A stretch of 64,000 nt of DNA from Mycolicibacterium neoaurum VKM Ac-1815D (GTDB lineage Bacteria > Actinomycetota > Actinomycetes > Mycobacteriales > Mycobacteriaceae), in assembly GCF_000317305.3 (NCBI RefSeq), contig NC_023036.2, positions 1,116,001 to 1,180,000 on the forward strand, written 5' to 3'. This document shows, piece by piece, positions 36,758 through 45,921 of the stretch. The position numbers and the translations under genes are program-made. Positions within the stretch are counted from its first letter, which is position 1; each line of letters begins with the position of its first letter. The notes beneath the pieces were generated by a model, which worked only from the letters and a program-made list of their open reading frames with translations, ran no database searches and was not told the DNA's origin.

Positions 36758-37371
36758 CCGCAGTCCGGACCACCGTGCACGTGATGCGCCACGGTGAGGT
36801 GCACAACCCGGAAAAGGTGCTCTACGGCCGGCTGCCCGGGTACAACCTGTCCGAGCGTGGCAGGCTGCAGGCCCAGGCGGCCGCGGATTGGCTTGCTGCA
36901 CACGACATCACCCATGTGGTGGCCTCTCCGCTGGAGCGCGCGCAGCAGACCGCGGCACCGATCGCGGCCTCGCACGGGCTGGACATCGACACCGACGACG
37001 ATCTGATCGAATCCTGGAACGATTTCGAGGGTAAGCGGGTCGCCCCTGGCGACGGCGCGCTGCGCGACCCGCGCAACTGGCCGCGGCTGCGCAATCCCCG
37101 CAAGCCGTCCTGGGGTGAGCCGTATGACCAGATCGCCCCGCGGATGACCGCGGCGATGCACCGGGCGCGCCGGAAAGCCGAAGGCCACGAGGCGGTGTGC
37201 GTCAGCCACCAACTGCCGGTGGAGACGCTGCGCCGAGCCATGACCGGACGTTCGCTGGCGCATCTGCCGTTACCGCACAGCCGGCTGTGCAATCTGTCGT
37301 CCATCACCTCGTTCACCTTTGACGACGACCGTCTCATCCGGTGGAGCTACACGGAGCCCTGGGGAATCTAG
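36754..37371 (+). CDS. Histidine phosphatase family protein
   Basis: 205 residues, orthologous to Rv0525. The phosphohistidine motif is [10 protein letters not shown] at residues 10-19, the second arginine/acid region is [14 protein letters not shown], and the second histidine is in CVSHQLPVE. These are the catalytic features of the phosphoglycerate mutase-like superfamily, but the length and sequence fit a phosphatase more than a mutase. It is coupled to hemL by a four-base overlap and to the ResA-type gene by TAGTG. Confidence 0.88.
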   Translation: MTAVRTTVHVMRHGEVHNPEKVLYGRLPGYNLSERGRLQAQAAADWLAAHDITHVVASPLERAQQTAAPIAASHGLDIDTDDDLIESWNDFEGKRVAPGDGALRDPRNWPRLRNPRKPSWGEPYDQIAPRMTAAMHRARRKAEGHEAVCVSHQLPVETLRRAMTGRSLAHLPLPHSRLCNLSSITSFTFDDDRLIRWSYTEPWGI

Positions 37372-37952
37372 TGAGGTGGTTGTCCGCGCTGGCGGTGTTG
37401 ATGGTGGTGCTCACCGGTTGCGCGACCGGTGACGACGCCGTCGCCCAGGGTGGCACCTTCGAATTCGTCGCCCCGGGTGGCAAGACCGACATCTTCTACG
37501 ATCCGCCCGAATCACGGGGCACGCCAGGCAAACTGGCCGGACCGGATCTGATGGATCCGGACAAGACGCTCTCGCTGGCGGATTTCGCAGGCAAGGTCGT
37601 CGTGATCAACATCTGGGGACAGTGGTGCGGCCCGTGCCGCTCGGAGATGCCGCACCTGCAGCAGGTGTACGACGCCACCCGGGACCGGGGGGTGCAATTC
37701 CTCGGAATCGACGTGCGTGACAACAACCGCACCGCTGCAGTCGATTTCGTCACCGACCGAGGAATCACTTTCCCGTCGATATACGACCCGTCGATGCGCA
37801 CCATGATCGCCTTCGGCGGTAAGTACCCGACCACCGTCATACCGTCGACGCTGGTGTTGGACCGTCAGCATCGGGTCGCCGCGGTGTTCCTGCGCGAGCT
37901 GCTGGATACCGATCTTCAGCCGGTCGTCGAGCGGTTGGCTGCAGAGAATTGA
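37371..37952 (+). CDS. ResA-like thioredoxin lipoprotein
   Basis: 193 residues, orthologous to Rv0526. A lipoprotein signal peptide is visible, with the lipobox LTGC at about residues 15-18, then a thioredoxin/AlkHP domain with the redox pair [13 protein letters not shown] (about 82-94) and the cis-proline region PSTLVLD. It would keep the CXXCH cysteines of apocytochrome c reduced outside the membrane, receiving electrons from CcdA encoded next. The GTG overlaps the upstream TAG by one base; the stop overlaps ccdA as TTGA. Confidence 0.9.
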   Translation: MRWLSALAVLMVVLTGCATGDDAVAQGGTFEFVAPGGKTDIFYDPPESRGTPGKLAGPDLMDPDKTLSLADFAGKVVVINIWGQWCGPCRSEMPHLQQVYDATRDRGVQFLGIDVRDNNRTAAVDFVTDRGITFPSIYDPSMRTMIAFGGKYPTTVIPSTLVLDRQHRVAAVFLRELLDTDLQPVVERLAAEN

Positions 37953-38680
37953 CCGATCTGATCACCGGCGGCCCGCTGCTGCTGGCAGTCGGGCTGAGCC
38001 TGCTGGCCGGTCTGGTCTCCTTCGCCTCGCCCTGTGTGGTGCCCCTGGTGCCCGGCTATCTGTCCTATCTCGCCGCCATCTCCGGCGGCCCAGGCCGGTG
38101 GCGGGTGGCCGGCGCGGCCGGGTTGTTCGTCGCGGGTTTCACGGCGGTCTTCCTGCTCGGTAGCGTCGCGGTGCTGGGAATGACGACCGCGCTGATCACC
38201 AATCAGGAACTGCTGCAACGCATCGGCGGCGTCGTGACGATAGCGATGGGTCTGGTGTTCATCGGGTTCGTGCCCGCACTGCAGCGCGATACCCGGTTCG
38301 CGCCGCGTCAGCTCTCGACCCTGGGCGGGGCACCGCTGCTGGGCGCGGTGTTCGCCCTCGGCTGGACGCCGTGCCTCGGGCCGACGCTGACCGCGGTGAT
38401 CGCGGTGTCCTCGGCCACCGAGGGATCCGCGGTGGCCCGCGGTATCACCCTGGTGATCGCGTACTGCCTCGGCCTCGGACTGCCGTTCGTCCTGCTGGCT
38501 TTCGGGTCGGCGCGGGCGGTGCGCGGGATGAGCTGGCTGCGCGAGCACACCCGCGGTATCCAGATCTTCGGTGGTGTGCTCATGATCGGCGTCGGGATCG
38601 CGCTGGTCACCGGACTGTGGGGTGATTTCGTGGCCTGGGTGCGCGATGCGTTCGTCAGCGATGTGAGGTTGCCGATATGA
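37949..38680 (+). CDS. ccdA: Cytochrome c biogenesis protein CcdA
   Basis: 243 residues, six predicted transmembrane helices. CcdA passes electrons from cytoplasmic thioredoxin across the membrane to ResA-type proteins. The two conserved cysteines are in [17 protein letters not shown] (about residues 25-41) and [11 protein letters not shown] (about 138-148), each in a membrane helix. The start is TTG 37949, coupled to the previous stop. It is part of the five-gene system II set for haem attachment. Confidence 0.93.
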   Translation: MTDLITGGPLLLAVGLSLLAGLVSFASPCVVPLVPGYLSYLAAISGGPGRWRVAGAAGLFVAGFTAVFLLGSVAVLGMTTALITNQELLQRIGGVVTIAMGLVFIGFVPALQRDTRFAPRQLSTLGGAPLLGAVFALGWTPCLGPTLTAVIAVSSATEGSAVARGITLVIAYCLGLGLPFVLLAFGSARAVRGMSWLREHTRGIQIFGGVLMIGVGIALVTGLWGDFVAWVRDAFVSDVRLPI

Positions 38681-40233
38681 GAGTCCTCCAGCGCATCTGG
38701 GCGCTGTTCCGCAACACTTGGCGGACGCTGACCTCGATGGGCACCGCGCTGGTGCTGCTGTTCCTGTTGGCCCTCGGAGCCATCCCCGGCGCGCTGTTGC
38801 CGCAGCGCAGCCTCAACGCAGGCAAGGTCGACGAGTATCTGGCCGATCACCCGACCCTCGGGCCGTGGCTGGACCGGGTGCAGGCCTTCGACGTCTTCTC
38901 CAGCTTCTGGTTCACCTCGATCTACGTCCTGCTGTTCGTCTCGCTGGTGGGCTGTCTGACCCCGCGGATGCTCGAACACGTGCGCAGTCTGCGTGCGGTG
39001 CCGGTGCCCGCCCCGCGCAACCTGAGCCGCCTGCCCAAACACCACGAAGCCGATATCGACGGGGACGCAGGCCAGGTGGCCGCACGGGTCGACGAGCGGT
39101 TGAAGGGATGGCGGCGCACCACCCGCACGACCGAGGACGGCGTCACCGAGGTTTCAGCAGAGAAGGGGTATCTGCGCGAGTTCGGAAACATCGTCTTCCA
39201 CTTCTCGCTGCTGGGTCTGCTGGTCGCCATCGCCGCGGGCAAGCTGTTCGGCTACGAGGGCAACGTCATCGTCATCGCCAACGGCGGACCCGGGTTCTGC
39301 TCGGCATCGCCCGCGGCATTCGACTCGTTCCGGGCGGGAAACACCGTCGACGGCACCTCGCTGTACCCGATCTGCGTCAAGGTCAACGACTTCGACGCCG
39401 ACTACCTGCCCAGCGGGCAGGCGGTCAGCTTCGCCGCCAACATCGAGTACCAGGCCGGCGAGGACCTGCAGAACGATGTGTGGAACGACTACCGCCTCGA
39501 GGTCAACCATCCGCTGCGCATCGCCGGGGACCGCATCTATCTGCAGGGCCACGGGTACGCACCGACCTTCACCGTCACGTTCCCGGACGGGCAGACCCGC
39601 ACCAACACCGTGCAGTTCCGGCCCGACGATCCGCTGACGCTGTTGTCCTCCGGCGTGGTGCGCGTCGACCCGCCGGCGGGTACCTATCCCGACCCCGACG
39701 AGCGTCGTAAACATCAGATCGCCATCCAGGGCCTGTTCGCGCCGACGGAGTTCCTGCACGGCACCCTGTTGTCCTCGAGCTTCCCGGCGTTGAACAAGCC
39801 CGCGGTGGCCGTCGACATCTACCGCGGTGACGCCGGGCTGGACACCGGACGGCCCCAGTCCATCTTCGATCTGGACCCCCGCCTGATCGGCCAGGGGCGG
39901 CTGAACAAGGAAGCCCGCGTCAACCTCACCGCCGGGCAGGAGACCCGGTTGGACGACGGCACCACCGTCCGCTTCGACGGCGCGGTGCCGTTCATCAACA
40001 TGCAGGTGTCCCACGATCCCGCCCAGGTGTGGGTGTTGGTGTTCGCGCTGACCATGATGGGCGGGCTGCTGGTGTCGCTGGTGGTGCGGCGACGCCGCGT
40101 CTGGGTTCGAATTACCCCCGCTGCGGCGGGTACCGTGAGCGTCGAGCTGGGTGGACTCGCCCGCACCGACAACTCCGGGTGGGGCGACGAGTTCGAGAAG
40201 CTGACCGACCGGCTGCTCGCAGTAAAGGAATGA
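38677..40233 (+). CDS. resB: Cytochrome c biogenesis protein ResB
   Basis: 518 residues. Three hydrophobic helices near the N-terminus (about 22-45, 80-100 and 172-192) and one near the C-terminus (about 450-470) bracket a large extracytoplasmic domain, the ResB/Ccs1 layout. ResB and CcsA together form the haem transporter and synthetase of system II, attaching haem to apocytochrome c. It begins in an ATGA overlap with ccdA and ends five bases before ccsA. Confidence 0.93.
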   Translation: MRVLQRIWALFRNTWRTLTSMGTALVLLFLLALGAIPGALLPQRSLNAGKVDEYLADHPTLGPWLDRVQAFDVFSSFWFTSIYVLLFVSLVGCLTPRMLEHVRSLRAVPVPAPRNLSRLPKHHEADIDGDAGQVAARVDERLKGWRRTTRTTEDGVTEVSAEKGYLREFGNIVFHFSLLGLLVAIAAGKLFGYEGNVIVIANGGPGFCSASPAAFDSFRAGNTVDGTSLYPICVKVNDFDADYLPSGQAVSFAANIEYQAGEDLQNDVWNDYRLEVNHPLRIAGDRIYLQGHGYAPTFTVTFPDGQTRTNTVQFRPDDPLTLLSSGVVRVDPPAGTYPDPDERRKHQIAIQGLFAPTEFLHGTLLSSSFPALNKPAVAVDIYRGDAGLDTGRPQSIFDLDPRLIGQGRLNKEARVNLTAGQETRLDDGTTVRFDGAVPFINMQVSHDPAQVWVLVFALTMMGGLLVSLVVRRRRVWVRITPAAAGTVSVELGGLARTDNSGWGDEFEKLTDRLLAVKE

Positions 40234-40237
40234 ACAC

Positions 40238-41224
40238 GTGAACAGCACCGACATCGACCTCGGCCTGGCCCGCTATTCGGACTGGGCGTTCACATCGTCG
40301 GTGGTGGTGCTGACGCTCGCACTGTTGCTGCTGGCCGTCGAACTCGCCTACTCCCGCGGCCGCAAGGTCGAGGCGCGGGAACTGGTGGGTGCCGCCGGCG
40401 GGCCCGCCTTCAACGTCGACGCGACCAGTGACACCCCGGGCCGTGTCGTCGAGGCGCCGGTCCGTTCGGCCGACGAACGCATCGGCCGTGCCGGGGTGGC
40501 GCTCAGTTACGCGGGCATCGCGCTGCTGGCAACCTGCATCGTGCTGCGCGGCCTGTCCACGGCGCGGGTGCCGTGGGGCAACATGTACGAGTTCATCAAC
40601 CTGACCTGCTTCTCCGGCCTGGTCGCCGCCGCGGTGGTGTTGCGCAAGCCGCAATACCGGGTGCTGTGGGTTTTCGTGCTGGCGCCCACCCTGATCCTGC
40701 TGACGGTGTCGGGGAAGTGGCTCTACACCCACGCCGCGCCGGTGATGCCCGCACTGCAGTCCTACTGGCTGCCCATCCACGTCTCGGTGGTGAGCCTCGG
40801 ATCCGGGGTGTTCCTGGTGGCCGGCGTCGCGAGCCTGCTGTTCCTGCTCAAGATGTCTCCGCTGGCCGAGAAGGACAATGGGCTCGGCCGTGTCATCGAG
40901 AAGCTGCCCGATGCCCAGCTGCTCGACCGCATCGCCTACCGCACCACCATCTTCGCGTTCCCGGTCTTCGGGTTCGGCGTCATCTTCGGCGCCATCTGGG
41001 CCGAGGAGGCGTGGGGCAGGTACTGGGGCTGGGACCCCAAGGAGACGGTGTCGTTCATCGCCTGGGTCGTCTACGCCGCGTATCTGCACGCCCGGTCGAC
41101 CGCGGGCTGGCGGGACAAGAAGGCCGCCTGGATCAACGTCGTCGGCTTCGTGGCGATGGTGTTCAACCTGTTCTTCATCAATCTGGTGACCGTGGGCCTG
41201 CACTCGTATGCGGGGGTGGGCTGA
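40238..41224 (+). CDS. ccsA: Haem-handling cytochrome c synthase CcsA/CcsB
   Basis: 328 residues with eight predicted transmembrane helices. The tryptophan-rich WWD motif that holds haem outside the membrane reads WGRYWGWDPKETVSFIAW (about 263-280), and conserved histidines occur in PIHVSVVSLG and AAYLHARST, as expected for a protein that binds haem and joins it to CXXCH. The start is GTG 40238. In mycobacteria system II is needed for the bc1-aa3 supercomplex cytochrome. Confidence 0.94.
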   Translation: MNSTDIDLGLARYSDWAFTSSVVVLTLALLLLAVELAYSRGRKVEARELVGAAGGPAFNVDATSDTPGRVVEAPVRSADERIGRAGVALSYAGIALLATCIVLRGLSTARVPWGNMYEFINLTCFSGLVAAAVVLRKPQYRVLWVFVLAPTLILLTVSGKWLYTHAAPVMPALQSYWLPIHVSVVSLGSGVFLVAGVASLLFLLKMSPLAEKDNGLGRVIEKLPDAQLLDRIAYRTTIFAFPVFGFGVIFGAIWAEEAWGRYWGWDPKETVSFIAWVVYAAYLHARSTAGWRDKKAAWINVVGFVAMVFNLFFINLVTVGLHSYAGVG

Positions 41225-41227
41225 CCG

Positions 41228-42313
41228 GTGTCCTTCGGCGGCGAACAGCAGCACGTGAGCTTCCGTGAGCAGCAGCGCTTTGTCGATCCGGCGCGCGAGG
41301 TGCCGCCGGAGTGGACGGCGCCGACGCCCCCTCGCGGCTTCCCCGCGCTGACGCAGGACCTGCCCCCGCAGACGAGCCCGCTGCCGTTGCCCGCGCCGTA
41401 TTTGGATCTGTCCACCGTCGCGCTGCTCGGCCAACCGGAGCAGGCACCGAGCAGCGGCTGGCGCCGCTGGGTGTATCTGGCCTCGTTCAAGCTCATCAAC
41501 CCCGGTGAGAGCCCAAAGGTCACCAATCAGCTGGCGCTACGTGAGCAGGCCGCCCGACCGCTGCGCGGCTGCTACCGCATCGCGGTGCTCTCGCAGAAGG
41601 GGGGAGTCGGCAAGACCACCGTCACGGCCACGCTCGGCGCCACCTTCGCCTCGACCCGCGGTGACCGTGTCATCGCGGTGGACGCCAATCCCGACCGCGG
41701 CACGCTCAGCCAGAAGGTGCCGCTGGAAACCCCGGCGACCGTGCGGCACCTGCTGCGCGATGCCGAGGGGATCGCCAGCTACAGCGATGTCCGGCGCTAC
41801 ACCTCACAGGGCGCCAGCCGGCTGGAAGTGCTTGCCTCCGAATCTGATCCGGCTGTCTCGGAGGCCTTCAGTCAGCAGGATTACACCCGGACCGTCGATC
41901 TGCTCGAGCGGTACTACAGCCTGGTGCTCACCGACTGCGGCACCGGCATGCTGCATTCGGCGATGGCCGCAGTGCTGTCGAAGGCCGATGTCTTGATCGT
42001 GGTCAGCTCCGGATCGGTGGATGGTGCGCGGTCGGCGTCGGCAACCCTGGACTGGTTGGACGCGCACGGCCATCAGGATCTGGTGCGCGGTGCCGTGGCA
42101 GTGGTCAACGGCGTGCGTCCGCGGTCGGGCAAGGTGGATCTGGAGAAGGTCGTCGATCATTTCGCCCGGCGTTGCCGTGCGGTTCAGCAGTTGCCCTTCG
42201 ACCCTCATCTCGAGGAGGGTGCGGAGATTTCGTTGGAGAGGCTGAAGCCGCAGACGCGTGAGGCGTTGCTGCGGCTGGCCGCGGTGGTGGCCGCCGGGTT
42301 CCCCGGCAATTAA
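41228..42313 (+). CDS. MinD/ParA-like ATPase (Rv0530-type)
   Basis: 361 residues. A Pro-rich N-terminal region (about 1-80) precedes a P-loop NTPase of the SIMIBI class, with deviant Walker A KGGVGKTTVTATLG at about 124-137, switch VDANPDRGTLSQ and VLTDCGTGM. Similar proteins with a disordered N-terminus accompany ESX systems (EspI), but no ESX genes are here. It follows ccsA by three bases, so it may act in the membrane process encoded upstream; that is unproven. The stop lies inside a tandem duplication. Confidence 0.85.
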   Translation: MSFGGEQQHVSFREQQRFVDPAREVPPEWTAPTPPRGFPALTQDLPPQTSPLPLPAPYLDLSTVALLGQPEQAPSSGWRRWVYLASFKLINPGESPKVTNQLALREQAARPLRGCYRIAVLSQKGGVGKTTVTATLGATFASTRGDRVIAVDANPDRGTLSQKVPLETPATVRHLLRDAEGIASYSDVRRYTSQGASRLEVLASESDPAVSEAFSQQDYTRTVDLLERYYSLVLTDCGTGMLHSAMAAVLSKADVLIVVSSGSVDGARSASATLDWLDAHGHQDLVRGAVAVVNGVRPRSGKVDLEKVVDHFARRCRAVQQLPFDPHLEEGAEISLERLKPQTREALLRLAAVVAAGFPGN

Positions 42314-42360
42314 GCCCCGCCGGGTTCCCGGCAATTAAGCCCCGCCGGGTTCCCCGGGCT
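42293..42360. repeat. 25-26 bp tandem repeat across the ATPase stop codon
   Basis: Three adjacent units (42293-42318, 42319-42343 and a partial 42344-42360) each begin GCCGGGTTCCC; the first contains the last codons and TAA stop of the ATPase gene, and the second repeats that stop. The second unit has lost one C. It looks like a recent local duplication in the space between two convergent genes. Confidence 0.92.
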
Positions 42361-42363
42361 CGC

Positions 42364-42525
42364 CTAGCTGCGTGGGTTGTCGCCGGGGTTGATCCGGCGC
42401 AGGAAATCGGGGTCGTCATCGGGCCCGATCACGCGGGGGCGCGGGCGGTTTGCCGACGCGCGCAACAGACGCCATGTCACAAGGGCTAGCCCGGTCACTA
42501 CCAGGACCAGGAGTAAGTACTGCAA
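42364..42525 (-). CDS. 53-residue membrane peptide (Rv0530A-type)
   Basis: A short gene on the minus strand: one N-terminal transmembrane helix (MQYLLLVLVVTGLALVTW), a basic stop-transfer region, then an acidic/basic tail ending RRINPGDNPRS. I chose TTG 42525 because a perfect Shine-Dalgarno, AAGGAGG, lies six bases upstream on that strand (about 42531-42537). M. tuberculosis has a similar small gene, Rv0530A, at this place. Function is unknown. Confidence 0.82.
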   Translation of the reverse strand: MQYLLLVLVVTGLALVTWRLLRASANRPRPRVIGPDDDPDFLRRINPGDNPRS

Positions 42526-42575
42526 CGAAAACCTCCTTACTCCGAATATACGCGCCCGCTGGGTAGGCTCGGGCC

Positions 42576-42878
42576 GTGTCTGATTCTCGGCCGGGTACCC
42601 GGATGCTGCGTGACGTCGGAGCCTATCTTGTGGCGCGGTTGGCCTTGGCGGCCGTGCTGACCGCGGTGATCCTCGGTGCGGGACATCTGATCGGGTTGCG
42701 CGAGTTCCCCGTTGTCGTGGCGGTGCTGTTCGCCATCGTGCTGGCGCTGCCGTTGGGTATCTGGGTGTTCGCGCCGCTGCGCCGCCGGGCGACGCTGAGC
42801 ATCGCCGAGTTCGACGAGCAACGCCGCCGGGACAAGGAGACCCTGCAGGCCCGGTTGCGCGGCGAGGACACCACCTGA
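42576..42878 (+). CDS. DUF4229 family membrane protein
   Basis: 100 residues, in the position of Rv0531. Two hydrophobic helices (about 14-40 and 43-67) and a charged C-terminal tail (EFDEQRRRDKETLQARLRGED) match DUF4229. Function is unknown. TAGGCT at 42564-42569 lies six bases before the GTG, so the mRNA should be leaderless. It is divergent from the 53-residue gene. Confidence 0.8.
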   Translation: MSDSRPGTRMLRDVGAYLVARLALAAVLTAVILGAGHLIGLREFPVVVAVLFAIVLALPLGIWVFAPLRRRATLSIAEFDEQRRRDKETLQARLRGEDTT

Positions 42879-42905
42879 CTTGAGTGTGCCGTAGCGTCCG
42901 GGTGT
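42877..42905 (+). promoter_or_regulatory. 29-bp motif before the S9 peptidase (MerR-type site?)
   Basis: This stretch, beginning GACTTGAGTGTGCCG, matches 45888-45916 at 25 of 29 positions. Both lie just upstream of genes next to the MerR-family regulator at 45117-45881. TTGAGT (42880-42885) could be a -35, followed 19 bases later by TTGCAT, the long spacer typical of MerR promoters. An alternative -10 is TAGCGT at 42892-42897. Confidence 0.5.
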
Positions 42906-42908
42906 TGC

Positions 42909-45143
42909 ATGGCCGTCGTGACGACGTTGAGCGACTCCGACTACGCGCGTGCCGAACAGATGCTGGCCCCCTACCGTGCGCGGCGGGTGCCCGGAAGCAA
43001 GCTCGTGCCGCAATGGCTGGCCGCGGGGGAACGCTTCTGGTACCAGGTGGGCAATTGCTACGTGACGGTCGACCCGGATCGCCGAACCCGCGCCGAGGCC
43101 TTCGATCACGACGGGTTGGCAGCAGCACTGTCGGTGGCTGCCGGGCAGCCCGCCACCGGTGCCCAGCTGCCCATCTCGGGGGTGGAGATCGGCGCTGACG
43201 GCTCGGTGGTGTTCAGTGCCTTCGGCACGCGGTGGCAGTGGGCCGATGGACAGCTGACGCCCTCCACCGCGCCGGCACCCGTGCCCGGCGAGGTGCCGTC
43301 ACCGGACGGCACGTGGATCGCGTTCCGTCGCGACGGGAACATCTGGGTGCGGGGCGTCGACGGGGAGGAGTTCGCGCTCACCGACGATGCCGAACCCGAT
43401 TTCGACTACGGCGGATTGCCAGGGACGACCGGCATGCGCTCGCTGTTCCGGCTGCTCGGCCTGCCCACCCCGGCGGTGCTGCAGTGGTCGCCGGACTCGA
43501 CGCGAATCCTGGTGCAGCGCATCGATCAACGTGAGGTTCCCGAGCTCGTGCTCGTCGAATCGAGCCCGCCCGACGGTGGCCGGCCGGTCGAGCATCGCAC
43601 CAAATACAGCATGCCCGGTGAGCAGACCGTGGCGACGATGTCGTGGAACGTCCTCGACGTGCGTGACCGCACAGTGGTTCGACAGCAGGATGTCCCGAGG
43701 GTCATCATGCACAACACCGCGCTGGTCTACGCCTGGTGGGGCGACGAGGGTTGCGTCTACTACCTGCACCACTCCCGCGACGCCCGCACCCTGGAGCTGC
43801 ATCGGCTGGACCCGACGACCGGCGCGAGGACCGCGCTGATCAGCGAGACGGGCCTGACCCGGGTCGATCCGGCCGTCCTGTTGGGTGACCCGCACATGGT
43901 GCGCATCCTGAGCACCGGCGAGGTGCTGTGGTGGTCACAACGCGACGGCTGGGGTCACCTGTACCTCTATTCGGCGGATGGTGCCGAGTGTTCTCGGATC
44001 ACACAGGGGCAGTGGCTCGTTCGCTCGGTGCTCTGGGTCGACGAGGATGCCCGGCAGGTGTGGTTCGTCGCGGGCGGGCTGGTCGACGATGATCCGTACG
44101 TCCGGCAGATCTGCCGGATCGGCTTCGACGGTGAGGGTTTCACCCGGCTGACCGACGATTCCCTCGATCACGATGCGGTGGCCCCGGCCGAGGGCGGTTA
44201 CCTCGTGGACCGGGCATCCGGACCGAGCCGGCCGCCGCGGTCGGTGGTCCTCGATGGCGATGGCCGCGAGGTGGTCGTCCTGGAGGAACCAGGTACCGAG
44301 GCGCTGGAGGCGCTCGGTTGGCGCCCACCGGAGCGGTTCCGCGCCGTCGCCGCGGATGGTCAGACGCCGATCTACGGGCTGCTGTGGCGACCCCACGACT
44401 TCGATCCGCAGCGGCGGTACCCGATCGTCGAACACACCTATCCGGGACCGCAGAACTACCGCGCCGAACCGGTTTTCGATGCCATGCACCACGGCGAACC
44501 GGAGGCCTACGCCGCCCTCGGCTTCGCGGTGGTGGCCATCGACGGTAGGGGAACCGCAGGACGCGACAAGGCCTTTCACGACCATTCCTACGGCGACCTC
44601 GGCAATGCCGGCGCCCTCGATGACCATGTGGCCGCCATCCGGCAGCTCGGTCACCGGCACCGCTGGCTGGACACCACCCGCGTCGGCATCACCGGCCAGT
44701 CCGCGGGTGCCTTCGCCGCCGCGCGGGCGCTGCTGATGTACCCCGACTTCTATCGCGTTGCCGTGGCGACCTCGGGTAATCACGACAACGGTGTCAACCT
44801 GGCGATGTGGGCCGAGCACTACCACGGTGACGTCAGTGCCGAGGGTAAGCGGGCGATCTCGAATGCGAGCCTGGCCGAAAACCTGCGGGGCAAGCTGCTA
44901 CTGATCCACGGTGAACTGGACGACAACGCGCACCCGTACATGACCATGCGACTGGCCGACGCACTGATCAAGGCGGACAAGGATTTCGACCTGATCATCA
45001 TCCCGGGCGCCGAGCACGCGCTCATCGGTAGGCAGCACTACTTCCTGCGGCGCACCTGGGACTACTTCGTGCGGCACCTGCACGGTAGCGAGCCGCCCAC
45101 CTACCGGCTCGCGCCGCTACCGCTGCCCACCCTCGGCCTCTAG
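42909..45143 (+). CDS. S9 family (DPP-IV/prolyl oligopeptidase-like) peptidase
   Basis: 744 residues. The N-terminal two-thirds is a beta-propeller-like region (repeated D-G and W motifs such as GWGHLYLYSADGAE), and the C-terminal third an alpha/beta hydrolase. Ser598 sits in TGQSAGAFAA, the acid in HGELDDNAHP and the histidine in GAEHALIGR, completing a serine-peptidase triad. No signal peptide is seen, so it is probably cytoplasmic. The start could be ATG 42909 or in-frame GTG 42918, which would be leaderless if TTGCAT is the -10. It converges with, and overlaps by 27 bases, the MerR gene. Confidence 0.88.
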   Translation: MAVVTTLSDSDYARAEQMLAPYRARRVPGSKLVPQWLAAGERFWYQVGNCYVTVDPDRRTRAEAFDHDGLAAALSVAAGQPATGAQLPISGVEIGADGSVVFSAFGTRWQWADGQLTPSTAPAPVPGEVPSPDGTWIAFRRDGNIWVRGVDGEEFALTDDAEPDFDYGGLPGTTGMRSLFRLLGLPTPAVLQWSPDSTRILVQRIDQREVPELVLVESSPPDGGRPVEHRTKYSMPGEQTVATMSWNVLDVRDRTVVRQQDVPRVIMHNTALVYAWWGDEGCVYYLHHSRDARTLELHRLDPTTGARTALISETGLTRVDPAVLLGDPHMVRILSTGEVLWWSQRDGWGHLYLYSADGAECSRITQGQWLVRSVLWVDEDARQVWFVAGGLVDDDPYVRQICRIGFDGEGFTRLTDDSLDHDAVAPAEGGYLVDRASGPSRPPRSVVLDGDGREVVVLEEPGTEALEALGWRPPERFRAVAADGQTPIYGLLWRPHDFDPQRRYPIVEHTYPGPQNYRAEPVFDAMHHGEPEAYAALGFAVVAIDGRGTAGRDKAFHDHSYGDLGNAGALDDHVAAIRQLGHRHRWLDTTRVGITGQSAGAFAAARALLMYPDFYRVAVATSGNHDNGVNLAMWAEHYHGDVSAEGKRAISNASLAENLRGKLLLIHGELDDNAHPYMTMRLADALIKADKDFDLIIIPGAEHALIGRQHYFLRRTWDYFVRHLHGSEPPTYRLAPLPLPTLGL

Positions 45144-45881
45144 GGCCCGCACGATCTGATCGGCGCGGCGCAGTACATCGAGCTGGGCGGGGTTGTACAG
45201 ATCGGCCATCGCATCGCCGATGGTCTTCTCGGCGAAGCGCGCACCCCGCGGTGCGTCGTCGCGGGCCTCCCGCAACGCGGGATGGTCCTGGCGGACCTGC
45301 CATATATAGGGCGCCAGGCGCTGCGCGAGGTCGGCGCGGGTGGCCTCGTCGGCGTCGGCGGGCAGGCAGTCCAATTCGGTGGCCGCCGGATCCTCGCGAG
45401 CGTCGCCGATCAGGTCGGCGTAGGCCTGGCGCCCGCGTGGGCCGAGCACCCGGCTCAGCACGACCACCAGTTTGCGGTCGGAATCGGTCATCGTGGCCGC
45501 CGCGGTCGGTGCGGCGAACTCGGTGGGCAGGTCGGTCGGCGCGGAGTGCGTCAGGATCTCGGCGAGCTCGTCGCGCGCCCGTTGCAGCCGCGCGATGGTG
45601 GCCGCCAGTTCGTCGTCGAGCTCCCGCAACGCCTGTTCGGGATGTTCGTCGGTATCGCGGAGCGCCGCGATCTGAGGCAGCGAGAAACCCAGGTCCACCA
45701 GTCGCTTGATGCGCACCAACCGCACCAGGTGCGCGACGCCGTACTGCTTGTAGCCGTTGGAGCGGCGCTGTGGTTCGGGCAGCAGTCCGACCTGGTGGTA
45801 GTGCCGCACCGCGCGCAGGCTGGTGCCTGCGAGGTCGGCGATTTCCCGGGTGCTCCACGCCACGGGTCCATCTTGGCCCAT
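45117..45881 (-). CDS. MerR-family transcriptional regulator
   Basis: 254 residues. The winged helix-turn-helix is clear near the N-terminus (STREIADLAGTSLRAVRHYH, then GLLPEPQRRSNGYKQYG), followed by an antiparallel coiled-coil helix (about 95-118) and a C-terminal part of about 130 residues without cysteines, so not a metal sensor of the CueR type. A 29-bp motif lies directly upstream of it and again before the S9 peptidase gene, which makes both likely targets. The ATG at 45881 or GTG at 45863 could be the start. Confidence 0.87.
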   Translation of the reverse strand: MGQDGPVAWSTREIADLAGTSLRAVRHYHQVGLLPEPQRRSNGYKQYGVAHLVRLVRIKRLVDLGFSLPQIAALRDTDEHPEQALRELDDELAATIARLQRARDELAEILTHSAPTDLPTEFAAPTAAATMTDSDRKLVVVLSRVLGPRGRQAYADLIGDAREDPAATELDCLPADADEATRADLAQRLAPYIWQVRQDHPALREARDDAPRGARFAEKTIGDAMADLYNPAQLDVLRRADQIVRALEAEGGQR

Positions 45882-45887
45882 CCGGTC

Positions 45888-45916
45888 GACTTGACTGTGC
45901 CGTTACGTCCGAGTGT
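45888..45916 (+). promoter_or_regulatory. 29-bp motif between merR and the DUF3159 gene
   Basis: Second copy of the motif at 42877-42905 (25 of 29 identical). It contains TTGACT (45891-45896), a short dyad CGTTACG, and a TGCGAT hexamer 19 bases after the TTGACT. An in-frame GTG of the DUF3159 gene (45928) lies six bases after that hexamer. It fills most of the gap between the divergent genes. Confidence 0.52.
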
Positions 45917-45921
45917 GCGAT

